The notes: a model not told the origin generated them from the sequence alone. A stretch of DNA of 6,675 bases from Pseudomonadota bacterium (GCA_021791235.1 JAJYXA010000307.1:1-6675), one strand, 5' to 3'; positions 1 through 5,966 are shown, numbered from the stretch's first letter. Numbers and translations are program-made.

Positions 1-413
1 TGGGCGATTTCGGTGGCGTGGTTGAAGCCACGCTCACGCACGCGTTTCGCATGCAAGGGCATGGCGATCAGGCGGTCCGGAGCCGGGGTGCCTTCCACCG
101 CGTGGGCGAGGCACTCGCCCAGCGCCGGCGCGATGGCAAGCCGGCCATGATATTTCAGGCGCGGGATCAGGCGGTCGAGGGGGAAGGCATAACCCAGTGC
201 AGCAACCGTGCGCTCAAACGCAGGCGGACGTTTGAGGCAGGCGCCGCAGATCTGCCCGAGCAGGGTGGGGGTGGCACACTGCGGGCACTGGGGCTGCGTG
301 TGCCAGGGCAGATCGACCAGGCAGGCGGTACACATCTGCCCCGCGCCGCTCACGTCCCCGCACAGGAGGCAGTTTCGCGGAAGGATGTGATTAAAAATTA
401 ACCGGATGTTCAA
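1..413 (-). CDS. comF: ComF family protein (phosphoribosyltransferase-like), N-terminal part, cut by the window edge
   Basis: Reading the minus strand from 413 gives an open frame of 137 codons that runs off position 1. It shows four CxxC pairs near the N-terminus (about residues 15-18, 28-31, 43-46 and 56-59), which fits the zinc-ribbon region of ComF proteins. These are followed by the family segments PPAFERTVAALGY, FPLDRLIPRLKYHGRL and, close to the edge, PLHAKRVRERGFNHATEIA, the start of the phosphoribosyltransferase fold. The PRPP-binding loop should lie beyond the window. ComF proteins are cytoplasmic and are linked to handling of incoming single-stranded DNA during natural transformation; GntX in enterobacteria is a relative. 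The start is uncertain. No ATG precedes the first cysteine pair, so I place it at TTG (413-411), but that codon has no clear ribosome binding site. The gene is divergent from the biotin operon, as I recall for several other proteobacteria. Family call firm, start weak. Confidence 0.88.
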   Translation of the reverse strand, partial: MNIRLIFNHILPRNCLLCGDVSGAGQMCTACLVDLPWHTQPQCPQCATPTLLGQICGACLKRPPAFERTVAALGYAFPLDRLIPRLKYHGRLAIAPALGECLAHAVEGTPAPDRLIAMPLHAKRVRERGFNHATEIA

Positions 414-435
414 TTTTCGAACCGACCAAAATTGA
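410..435. promoter_or_regulatory. Perfect inverted repeat, candidate operator between comF and the biotin operon
   Basis: TCAATTTT (410-417) and AAAATTGA (428-435) are exact reverse complements separated by 10 bases. The right arm runs into the -35 box TTGACA (432-437) and the left arm covers the proposed comF start. This is a position where a dimeric regulator could block the operon promoter. It does not resemble the BirA operator (TTGTAAACC-type arms) or the BioR type. Operator function is inference from symmetry and position only. Confidence 0.4.
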
Positions 436-460
436 CAGGAAGTGGCCCCTCCTCGAAAAT
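432..460 (+). promoter_or_regulatory. Sigma-70 type promoter of the membrane protein-biotin operon
   Basis: TTGACA at 432-437 is a perfect -35 hexamer. Seventeen bases later GAAAAT (455-460) matches four of six positions of the -10 consensus. It is the best promoter match between comF and the first plus-strand gene. The expected start of transcription, about seven bases after the -10 box, falls at or next to the ATG at 467, so the transcript may have almost no leader. Confidence 0.55.
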
Positions 461-466
461 AGTGCC

Positions 467-925
467 ATGAAAGCCAAACGCGTCATTACCGCTTCGTCTT
501 CCCGCTTCGCCGCACAACTGTTCAATCTCATCACCGTCGCGGTGCTGCTGATTTCGCTGACGGCCCTGTTGCTGGGCAAGCTGCTCGCCAGCCAGAAAAT
601 CGGCTTCCTGCCTTTGGTTCTGTCGCTGCCACCGGTGATGATCTGGCTGGGCGCATCGATTTTCGTCTATGCCAGTATCGCGCATCATCCCAATTCGCGC
701 ACGGTGCATTACAACAAGTGGGCAGGCTACCGCTATTACGGCGTGATGGGCAGTCTGGTGGTGTTCGGCCAGCCGCTCTATGACCTGCTGGGCGGCTGGC
801 AGGGGCTGATGCTGGTTCTGGGATTCGCGGTGGTGGTGATCGTGCCGTGGGCGTTGTTTGACATTTACCGGGCCGCGCGCGAGCCGTGGCAGGACATGAC
901 CATCGAGGTGGCTATTAATGAATGA
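467..925 (+). CDS. Unrecognised four-helix inner membrane protein heading the biotin operon
   Basis: I do not recognise this 152-residue protein. It shows four hydrophobic segments, at about residues 18-37, 47-71, 92-108 and 113-133. The charged N-terminus (KAKR), the loop between helices 2 and 3 (residues 73-84, rich in His, Asn, Arg and Lys) and the C-terminal RAAR stretch all suggest that both ends and the central loop face the cytoplasm. There is no cleavable signal peptide, no cysteine and no obvious catalytic motif. The central loop and its flank ([20 protein letters not shown]) are the most distinctive part. ATG 467 is the only usable start: no ATG, GTG or TTG lies in frame upstream before the stop at 392-394, and the next internal ATG would remove the first helix. 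It has no Shine-Dalgarno sequence. The stop overlaps the bioB start by 8 bases, so it is probably co-transcribed with the biotin genes. A role in biotin or precursor transport is possible but unsupported; it does not look like BioY, which is larger. Confidence 0.8.
   Translation: MKAKRVITASSSRFAAQLFNLITVAVLLISLTALLLGKLLASQKIGFLPLVLSLPPVMIWLGASIFVYASIAHHPNSRTVHYNKWAGYRYYGVMGSLVVFGQPLYDLLGGWQGLMLVLGFAVVVIVPWALFDIYRAAREPWQDMTIEVAINE
905..910 (+). promoter_or_regulatory. Ribosome binding site of bioB
   Basis: GAGGTG lies 7 bases before ATG 918, inside the end of the upstream membrane protein gene. It favours 918 over the in-frame ATG at 927 as the bioB start. Confidence 0.6.
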
Positions 926-1871
926 CATGATTCAACCCGTGGTGCGTCGTTCGGTGGCCGACATCGAAGCACTGTTCGCGCTACCGTTCGCCGACCTGAT
1001 GTTCCGGGCGCAGACGGTGCATCGCGAGCACTTCGATCCCAACAAGGTGCAACTCTCCACCCTGCTGTCGGTCAAGACCGGCGGCTGTTCCGAAGACTGC
1101 GGTTATTGTCCGCAGTCGGCGCGCTACGACGCCGGCGTCGAGAATCAGGGCTTGCTCGATCTCGACGACGTGCTCAAGGCCGCCAAGGCCGCCAAGGCCG
1201 CGGGCGCCTCGCGCTTCTGCATGGGGGCGGCCTGGCGCGGGCCGAAGCAGCGCGACCTCGAGCCGGTGCTCGAGATGGTGCGCTCAGTGCGCGCGCTGGG
1301 GCTGGAAACCTGCGCAACCCTGGGCATGCTGAAGGACGGCCAGGCCGAGCAGTTGAAGGAGGCCGGCCTCGACTACTACAATCACAACCTCGACACCGCG
1401 CCCGAGTTCTACGGTGAGATCATCACCACCCGCGAGTACCAGGATCGCCTCGATACCCTGGAACGCGTGCGCCATGCCGACCTGCACGTATGCTGCGGCG
1501 GCATCGTCGGCATGGGCGAATCGCGCGCCCAGCGCGCCGGCTTGATCGCACAGCTCGCGAGCCTTGATCCGCAACCGGAATCGGTGCCGATCAACCTGCT
1601 GGTGCAGGTCGAGGGCACGCCGCTCGCCGGCACCGAGGCGCTCGATCCGCTGGAATTCGTGCGTACCATCGCGGTGGCGCGCATCTGCATGCCGAAGAGC
1701 TTCGTGCGCCTGTCGGCCGGCCGCCAGCAGATGAGCGACGCGGTGCAGGCGCTGTGCTTCCTCGCCGGCGCCAATTCGATTTTCTACGGCGAAAAGCTGC
1801 TCACCACCGGCAACCCGGAATGGGAACGCGACCAGCGCCTGTTCGACAACCTGGGCCTGACGGCGTTGTGA
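918..1871 (+). CDS. bioB: Biotin synthase
   Basis: BioB is a cytoplasmic radical SAM enzyme that inserts sulfur into dethiobiotin, the last step of biotin synthesis. The 317-residue protein has the radical SAM cluster motif [13 protein letters not shown] with Cys57, Cys61 and Cys64 as [4Fe-4S] ligands. The ligands of the sulfur-donating [2Fe-2S] cluster are also present: Cys101 in RFCMGAAW, Cys132 in LETCATLG, Cys192 in HVCCGG and Arg264 in VRLSAGR. All are offset by four residues from the E. coli numbering. YYNHNLDT (153-160) is the usual substrate-site segment. The length is somewhat shorter than E. coli BioB but complete, with no missing key residue. The start at ATG 918 has a GAGGTG ribosome binding site and overlaps the upstream gene by 8 bases. 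The stop TGA overlaps the GTG start of bioF. A helix of repeated Lys-Ala-Ala is encoded by a small tandem repeat. Confidence 0.98.
   Translation: MNDMIQPVVRRSVADIEALFALPFADLMFRAQTVHREHFDPNKVQLSTLLSVKTGGCSEDCGYCPQSARYDAGVENQGLLDLDDVLKAAKAAKAAGASRFCMGAAWRGPKQRDLEPVLEMVRSVRALGLETCATLGMLKDGQAEQLKEAGLDYYNHNLDTAPEFYGEIITTREYQDRLDTLERVRHADLHVCCGGIVGMGESRAQRAGLIAQLASLDPQPESVPINLLVQVEGTPLAGTEALDPLEFVRTIAVARICMPKSFVRLSAGRQQMSDAVQALCFLAGANSIFYGEKLLTTGNPEWERDQRLFDNLGLTAL
1175..1201 (+). repeat. Three perfect 9-bp tandem copies within bioB
   Basis: CAAGGCCGC occurs three times in direct succession. It is in frame and encodes the Lys-Ala-Ala pattern in a helix just before Cys101. The E. coli protein has a similar Lys/Ala-rich helix of the same length here, so it is not an insertion. 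Confidence 0.9.
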
Positions 1872-3028
1872 ACCACCCCGCGCTGACCCGCCTGCAGCAG
1901 GGGCTGGCGGCGCTGAAGGCCGATCATCTCGAGCGGCGGCGCCTGCTGCTCGACGGCGCTCAGGGTACCCACGTAACCATCGATGGCCGCCGCGTCGTTT
2001 CCTTCTGCAGCAACGACTATCTCGGTCTCGCCGCCGATCCGGCGCTGATCCAGGCCGCGCACGCCGCGCTGGACCAGTGCGGCGTCGGCGCGGGCGCGGC
2101 GCATCTCATTACCGGCCACCATCGTTTCCATCACGATTTCGAAGCCGCGTTCGCGCGCTTCGTCGGCAAGCCGGCGGCGCTGCTGTTTTCCACCGGCTAC
2201 ATGGCCAACCTTGCGGTGCTCACCGCGCTGGTCGGGCGCCACGGCGAGATCTTCGCCGACAAACTCAACCACGCCTCGCTGGTCGACGCGGCGCAGCTGT
2301 CCGGCGCGCGCTTCACCCGCTATCGCCACGGCGACCTCGCCCAGCTTGAGTCGCGATTGGCGAACAGTCCGGCACAGGACAAAGTCATCGCCTCCGATCT
2401 GGTATTCAGCATGGATGGCGACATGGCACCGGTCGACGCGCTGCTCGATCTGGCCGAACGCTACGACGCCTGGCTCTACCTCGACGACGCACACGGCTTC
2501 GGCGTGCTGAACGACGGCCGTGGCGGGTTGACCGAACGCGCGCGAGCAAGCGACCGCGTGATCTATCTGGCCACGCTGGGCAAGGCCGCGGGTGTATCGG
2601 GTGCCGCGGTGGCGGCGCACGCAAGCGTGATCGACTGGCTGATCCAGAAGGCGCGTCCCTACATCTACACTACCGCCTTGCCGCCGCTGCTGGCTGCATG
2701 CCTGCTGGAAAGCCTGCACCAGGTCGAGGCGGGCGACGCGCGGCGCGAGCGGCTGCGCAGTCATATCGCGCAGCTGCGCGAAGGCCTGGCTGATCTGAAG
2801 CTGGGCACACTGATGCCGTCTACCACGCCGATCCAGCCGCTCGTGATCGGCGCGAATGCCGATGCGGTGCGGCTGTCGCAGGCCTTGCTTCAGCGCAGCC
2901 TGCTGGTGCCGGCTATCCGCACCCCGACGGTCCCCGCCGGCACGGCGCGCCTGCGCATCACGCTGTCGGCAGCGCACAGCGGCGACGACGTCGCGCAACT
3001 CATCGAGGCGCTGCATGCTGTCGCCTAA
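1868..3028 (+). CDS. bioF: 8-amino-7-oxononanoate synthase (KAPA synthase)
   Basis: BioF is a PLP-dependent enzyme of the alpha-oxoamine synthase family. It condenses pimeloyl-ACP with L-alanine to give KAPA, CO2 and free ACP. The protein is 386 residues, close to E. coli BioF (384). Visible family features include FCSNDYLGL (46-54), the glycine-rich [11 protein letters not shown] (74-84), [10 protein letters not shown] (133-142) with the histidine that stacks on [12 protein letters not shown] (180-188), DDAHGFG (206-212) and [11 protein letters not shown] (236-246) with Lys239 as the Schiff-base lysine. The C-terminal TPTVPAG...[10 protein letters not shown] segment is also typical. The start is GTG 1868, which overlaps the bioB stop as GTGA. 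There is no strong ribosome binding site, so ribosomes finishing bioB probably restart here. Opening further upstream would run deep into bioB, and the next in-frame ATG would remove the N-terminal third. The product feeds the aminotransferase step, whose gene is not in this window. Confidence 0.97.
   Translation: MNHPALTRLQQGLAALKADHLERRRLLLDGAQGTHVTIDGRRVVSFCSNDYLGLAADPALIQAAHAALDQCGVGAGAAHLITGHHRFHHDFEAAFARFVGKPAALLFSTGYMANLAVLTALVGRHGEIFADKLNHASLVDAAQLSGARFTRYRHGDLAQLESRLANSPAQDKVIASDLVFSMDGDMAPVDALLDLAERYDAWLYLDDAHGFGVLNDGRGGLTERARASDRVIYLATLGKAAGVSGAAVAAHASVIDWLIQKARPYIYTTALPPLLAACLLESLHQVEAGDARRERLRSHIAQLREGLADLKLGTLMPSTTPIQPLVIGANADAVRLSQALLQRSLLVPAIRTPTVPAGTARLRITLSAAHSGDDVAQLIEALHAVA
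3005..3008 (+). promoter_or_regulatory. Ribosome binding site of bioH
   Basis: GAGG lies 6 bases before ATG 3015, inside the end of bioF. It supports 3015 as the start even though the gene overlaps bioF by 14 bases. Confidence 0.5.
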
Positions 3029-3761
3029 ACCCATACTCGCGCTGCTGCACGGCTGGGGCATGAACGCCCGCGTGTTCGATGCATTGGCCACACGATTGGC
3101 TGACGATTTCGAGGTGCGCGCGCTCGACCTGCCCGGCCATGGCGGGCGCGACGCGCTGGCGGTCAACACCCTTCAAAGCTGGGCGGACGATCTGACACAG
3201 CAGTTGCCGGAGGGCGCCACGGTGCTGGGCTGGTCACTCGGCGGGCAGGTGGCGATGCGCGCTGCGCTCGATCACCCGCACAAAATTACGCGCCTGATCC
3301 TGCTGGCCTCGACGCCGCGATTCGTCATGGCGGAGGATTGGCAACACGGTATGGCCACCGCCGATCTGCAGGACTTCGGCATGGCACTGATGGCCGATCC
3401 GCAAGCCACACTTTTGCGCTTCCTCAGCCTGCAGACGCGCGGCATGCCCGGGCAGAAAGCGCTGCTGCAGCAATTGAGGAAGACGCTGCTGGCCGCGCCG
3501 GAGGCAGACGGCGAAGCGCTGGCCGCCGGGTTGGCGATCCTGTGCGATACGGACTTGCGGTTGGAACTACCTCGACTGACGCAACCGACCCTGGTGCTGC
3601 ACGGTGCGCTCGACACGCTCACTCCGGCTGGTGCCGGCGCCTGGCTCGCCGAAATGCTGCCTGCCGCACGGCATCTCGAATTGGCGCGTGCCGCGCACGC
3701 GCCGCATTTGTCGCATGGCGAGGACGTCGCCGCTGCAATCGAGCGGTTTGCTCATGACTGA
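3015..3761 (+). CDS. bioH: Pimeloyl-ACP methyl ester carboxylesterase
   Basis: BioH is an alpha/beta hydrolase that removes the methyl group from pimeloyl-ACP methyl ester. This ends chain elongation and releases pimeloyl-ACP for BioF. The 248-residue protein (E. coli BioH has 256) starts with the oxyanion region LLHGWGMNARVF (10-21). It then has LDLPGHG (37-43), the nucleophile elbow GWSLGG (72-77, Ser74) and LASTPRF (97-103). The acid is in HGALDTLTP (196-204, Asp200) and the histidine in AAHAPHLSH (226-234, His228). The complete Ser-Asp-His triad and the AHAP.SH ending are typical of BioH rather than of general esterases. ATG 3015 sits 6 bases after a GAGG and overlaps the end of bioF by 14 bases. 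The stop overlaps the bioC start by 8 bases. Its place between bioF and bioC, as in Pseudomonas, supports the assignment. Confidence 0.96.
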   Translation: MLSPKPILALLHGWGMNARVFDALATRLADDFEVRALDLPGHGGRDALAVNTLQSWADDLTQQLPEGATVLGWSLGGQVAMRAALDHPHKITRLILLASTPRFVMAEDWQHGMATADLQDFGMALMADPQATLLRFLSLQTRGMPGQKALLQQLRKTLLAAPEADGEALAAGLAILCDTDLRLELPRLTQPTLVLHGALDTLTPAGAGAWLAEMLPAARHLELARAAHAPHLSHGEDVAAAIERFAHD

Positions 3762-4674
3762 CGTCGAACTCGATTTCGCCGAAGTCCGGCGGGCCTTCGA
3801 CCATGCCGCCGCCAGCTACGACGCGCACGCGGTGCTGCAGCGCGAGGTGTGTGACCGCCTGCTGGAACGCCTTGATTTCATGACGCTGCAGCCTAAACGC
3901 GTGCTGGATGTCGGCACCGGTACCGGCTACGGCCTGGCGCATCTGCGCGTGCGTTATCCGGCTGCCGAACTGTGTGCACTCGACATTGCTCCGGCCATGT
4001 TGAACGCCGCCCGCGCACGTCTGCCACAGCCGACGTGGGCGCAGCGCGCACTGACGCGCTTCTCGTCCTCGCCGTTCCAGGCTGCGCACATGGTGTGCGC
4101 GGACATGGGGCGCCTGCCGCTTGCGGCCAACAGCATGAACCTCGTCTGGTCGAGCCTGGCGCTGCAATGGGCGCATGATCTGGAAACCACGCTGAAAGGG
4201 TTTCATCGGGTGCTGGCACCGGGTGGGCTGCTGATCTTTGCCACGTTCGGCCCCGACACCCTGAGGGAATTGCGCGCTGCATTCTCAGCCATCGACGATG
4301 CGCCGCATGTGAATCGCTTCATCGACCTGCATGACATCGGAGACATGCTCATCCACGCCGGTTTTTCGAGTCCGGTGATGGAAATGGAGATACTGACGCT
4401 GACCTATGCCGACCTCAAAACCCTGATGCGCGACCTCAAGGGGATCGGCGCGCACAACGCGGCAATAACGCGGCGTCGCGGTCTGCTGGGCAAGTCGGCG
4501 TGGTCGCGGCTCGAACAGGCGTATGAGACGCAACGTCTGGAAGGCCGCCTGCCGGCTACCTTCGAAGTGATCTATGGCCACGCTTGGGCAGGCGACAAGA
4601 TGCAACGGGAAGACGGCCGGCAGGTAATCCAGTTCAACGTCGGCGAGCGTCGCCGCAAATTGGGTCTGGCATGA
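3754..4674 (+). CDS. bioC: Malonyl-ACP O-methyltransferase
   Basis: BioC uses S-adenosylmethionine to methylate the free carboxyl of malonyl-ACP, which lets the fatty acid synthesis enzymes extend it to a pimeloyl-ACP methyl ester. The 306-residue protein is of the long type, compared with about 250 residues in E. coli. The N-terminal segment RRAFDHAAASYDAHAVLQ (12-29) is characteristic of BioC. SAM-binding motif I is VLDVGTGTG (50-58), followed by the acidic motif in CALDIAPAML. The later segments LPLAANSMNLVWSSLALQW and VLAPGGLLIFATFGPDTLREL match the family. About 15 extra residues lie between the second and third motifs, which I recall as normal in the long forms. The C-terminal third, including the TFEVIYGHAW segment, fits the long family members. 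The start overlaps bioH by 8 bases; the ribosome binding site is weak. The stop overlaps bioD as ATGA. Confidence 0.95.
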   Translation: MTDVELDFAEVRRAFDHAAASYDAHAVLQREVCDRLLERLDFMTLQPKRVLDVGTGTGYGLAHLRVRYPAAELCALDIAPAMLNAARARLPQPTWAQRALTRFSSSPFQAAHMVCADMGRLPLAANSMNLVWSSLALQWAHDLETTLKGFHRVLAPGGLLIFATFGPDTLRELRAAFSAIDDAPHVNRFIDLHDIGDMLIHAGFSSPVMEMEILTLTYADLKTLMRDLKGIGAHNAAITRRRGLLGKSAWSRLEQAYETQRLEGRLPATFEVIYGHAWAGDKMQREDGRQVIQFNVGERRRKLGLA

Positions 4675-5351
4675 GCGCGCGCGGGCTGTTCGTGACGGGA
4701 ACCGACACCGGCGTGGGCAAGACGCGGGTGGCGGTGGCGTTGATCCAGTCGCTGCGCGCGCAGGGGCTGCGCGTGGCGGCGATGAAGCCGGTATCGGCTG
4801 GCAGTGCGCCGGGCGAATTGAACGAAGATGTGATGGCGCTACGGCAGGCAGCCAATGTGATGGCCGACGTGCGCGATGTGAATCCCTACGCTTTCGAGCC
4901 TGCGATTGCACCGCACATCGCAGCGGAGCAGGCCGGCGTGCGGATCGATCTGGAAATGATCGTTGCTGCGTACGCGCGGCTCGCAACCGTGGCCGACGTG
5001 GTGGTGGTCGAAGGTGCGGGCGGCTGGCGGGTGCCACTGAACGAGCATGAGGACATGGCGGATCTGGCGCAACGGCTTGGCCTGCCGGTCGTGCTTGTGG
5101 TCGGACTTAGGCTCGGCTGTCTCAATCATGCATTGCTGACGGCTGAGTCGGTTGCTCGTCGGCGCCTGCCGTGGGCCGGCTGGGTCGGCAATCGCATCGA
5201 CCCGGCGATGGCCTCTCAGACCGCCAACATTGCCGCATTGCGGGCGCGTCTGCCCGGTCCATGCCTGGGCGTGCAGGCCTTTTTTCCTGAGTCCGATCTG
5301 TCGATGGGTGCGCCGCAATGGCTGATGCTGCCTAAAGAATTAGCATCTTAG
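4671..5351 (+). CDS. bioD: Dethiobiotin synthetase
   Basis: BioD is a cytoplasmic ATP-dependent enzyme that carboxylates 7,8-diaminopelargonate and closes the ureido ring to form dethiobiotin, the substrate of BioB. The 226-residue protein matches the usual length. It has the P-loop GTDTGVGKT (10-18), the substrate lysine in MKPVSAG (38-44, Lys39), NPYAFEPAIAPHIAA (71-85) and VEGAGGWRVPL (113-123), which contains the catalytic glutamate region. GWVGNRID near the C-terminus is the nucleotide-base binding region. The start ATG 4671 overlaps the bioC stop by four bases, indicating coupled translation. It is the last gene of the biotin unit. The base composition falls sharply directly after its stop. 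Confidence 0.96.
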   Translation: MSARGLFVTGTDTGVGKTRVAVALIQSLRAQGLRVAAMKPVSAGSAPGELNEDVMALRQAANVMADVRDVNPYAFEPAIAPHIAAEQAGVRIDLEMIVAAYARLATVADVVVVEGAGGWRVPLNEHEDMADLAQRLGLPVVLVVGLRLGCLNHALLTAESVARRRLPWAGWVGNRIDPAMASQTANIAALRARLPGPCLGVQAFFPESDLSMGAPQWLMLPKELAS

Positions 5352-5382
5352 AATAGTCGGGAATAACGATATTTTATAAATA

Positions 5383-5395
5383 AATCAATAAGTTA
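5383..5395 (+). promoter_or_regulatory. Candidate IHF binding site
   Basis: AATCAATAAGTTA matches the published IHF consensus WATCAANNNNTTR at every defined position. It is preceded by an A/T tract, as is common for strong IHF sites. Occupancy by IHF is inference. Confidence 0.4.
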
Positions 5396-5396
5396 A

Positions 5397-5406
5397 TACG
5401 ATCGTA
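5397..5406. repeat. 10-bp perfect palindrome
   Basis: TACGATCGTA reads the same on both strands and lies at the downstream edge of the A/T-rich island. It could be part of a regulator site, but it is short and nothing else supports this. Confidence 0.3.
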
Positions 5407-5422
5407 CTGCTTGTTCAGGCGA

Positions 5423-5457
5423 GCGGCGTCGTGTTACTGTCTGCGACATATTGCCGC
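5423..5457 (+). other. Possible bulged stem-loop upstream of the DUF2244 gene
   Basis: GCGGCGTCG (5423-5431) can pair with CGAC (5444-5447) and GCCGC (5453-5457), leaving a 12-base loop and a 5-base bulge on the 3' side. No T-run follows, so it is not a standard terminator. It may form in the leader RNA of the next gene, or it may be chance. Confidence 0.25.
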
Positions 5458-5480
5458 ACGTGGTTTCCTCGGTTCCCTCT

Positions 5481-5966
5481 ATGGAACAGATGAATACGGA
5501 AGACTGTGAAGGTGTGTCAGCAGGCGCGTTTGTATTCCAATCCCGCCCTAACCATTCCTTGACGCACGGCCAGCAACGGTTCGTGTTCTGGAGTCTGGCG
5601 GCGGTGTGTCTTGCAACTTCGAGCGGCTTTGCGCTCCTGGGATACTGGCTGATCCTGCCGTTTGCCGGACTGGAGATTGGCCTTCTGGCATGGGCATTGG
5701 GGGCCCTGCGCAGCCAGGAAGGGGATTACGAAACGCTTACGATCGAAGGGGATGTGGTGGTGCTGGAATGGCATGCCGGCACAAATGGAGAGCGCCGCGA
5801 AATGAATCGCCAGTGGGCGCGCGTGGTATGCGACTGCAGGACGCCAGGCAGAGACTGTCGTCTGAGCCTCAGTTCTCACGGTCGCGAAACGAAAGTCGGA
5901 CAGTACCTGAGCGACGAGGCGCGGCTGCAACTGGCTGCAACGTTGCGCAGAAAGTTGCAGGCATAA
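5481..5966 (+). CDS. DUF2244 domain membrane protein
   Basis: This 161-residue protein fits the DUF2244 family, whose function is not established. Recognisable family features are SRPNHSLTHGQQ (21-32), two membrane segments at about residues 34-54 and 57-73 joined by GYW, and the signature LPFAGLEIGLLAWAL (59-73). A soluble C-terminal half follows, with RQWARV, a LSLSSHGRETKVGQYLSDEAR segment (split here as LSLSSHGRE and TKVGQYLSDEAR) and an LRRKL ending. The start is not certain. ATG 5481 and ATG 5490 are both in frame, and TTG 5451 would extend it by ten residues. None has a strong ribosome binding site, so I chose the first ATG. The gene lies 55 bases before coxB on the same strand. DUF2244 genes are often found next to oxidase genes in proteobacteria, so a role in oxidase assembly or its membrane context is a reasonable guess, not a demonstrated function. 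Confidence 0.85.
   Translation: MEQMNTEDCEGVSAGAFVFQSRPNHSLTHGQQRFVFWSLAAVCLATSSGFALLGYWLILPFAGLEIGLLAWALGALRSQEGDYETLTIEGDVVVLEWHAGTNGERREMNRQWARVVCDCRTPGRDCRLSLSSHGRETKVGQYLSDEARLQLAATLRRKLQA

Larger units (their letters stand above)
5352..5480 (+). promoter_or_regulatory. Intergenic region between bioD and the DUF2244-coxB unit, with an A/T-rich island
   Basis: This 129-base gap separates the biotin operon from the oxidase genes. Positions 5361-5399 are strongly A/T-rich in a GC-rich neighbourhood and include TATAAA (5375-5380). The rest returns to ordinary composition. I find no hairpin followed by a T-run, so there is no convincing intrinsic terminator for the biotin operon. I also find no -35/-10 pair good enough to name as the promoter of the following genes, although a promoter here is likely. 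Confidence 0.5.

Noticed and set aside
18..401. Plus-strand open frame of 127 codons at the left edge
   Set aside because: It lies antisense to comF, whose minus-strand translation shows clear CxxC pairs and RERGFN-type motifs. The plus-strand product has no recognisable features.
447..455. Minus-strand GAGGAGGGG as a ribosome binding site for comF
   Set aside because: No in-frame ATG, GTG or TTG follows within a usable distance; the nearest in-frame TTG (413) is more than 30 bases away.
401..466. BirA- or BioR-type operator before the biotin operon
   Set aside because: I looked for TTGTAAACC/GGTTTACAA and TTATAGATAA-like pairs and found no acceptable match. The palindrome present has different arms.
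410..928. Minus-strand open frame of 172 codons opposite the membrane protein gene
   Set aside because: The product is rich in His and Gln, typical of the reverse of hydrophobic helices. The plus strand gives a coherent membrane protein coupled to bioB.
1784..3169. Long minus-strand open frame of 461 codons opposite bioF and the start of bioH
   Set aside because: It is fully antisense to two genes with intact catalytic motifs, its translation is rich in Arg, Gln and Ala without any family pattern, and such shadows are common in GC-rich DNA.
5279..5285. Run of T residues in bioD as a slippery or phase-variable site
   Set aside because: Only six T residues, encoding Phe-Phe in a normal position near the C-terminus. 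This is too short to suggest variation.
5411..5440. Sigma-70 promoter TTGTTC with TACTGT before the DUF2244 gene
   Set aside because: The -10 match is only three of six and the spacer is 18 bases, too weak to list as a promoter.
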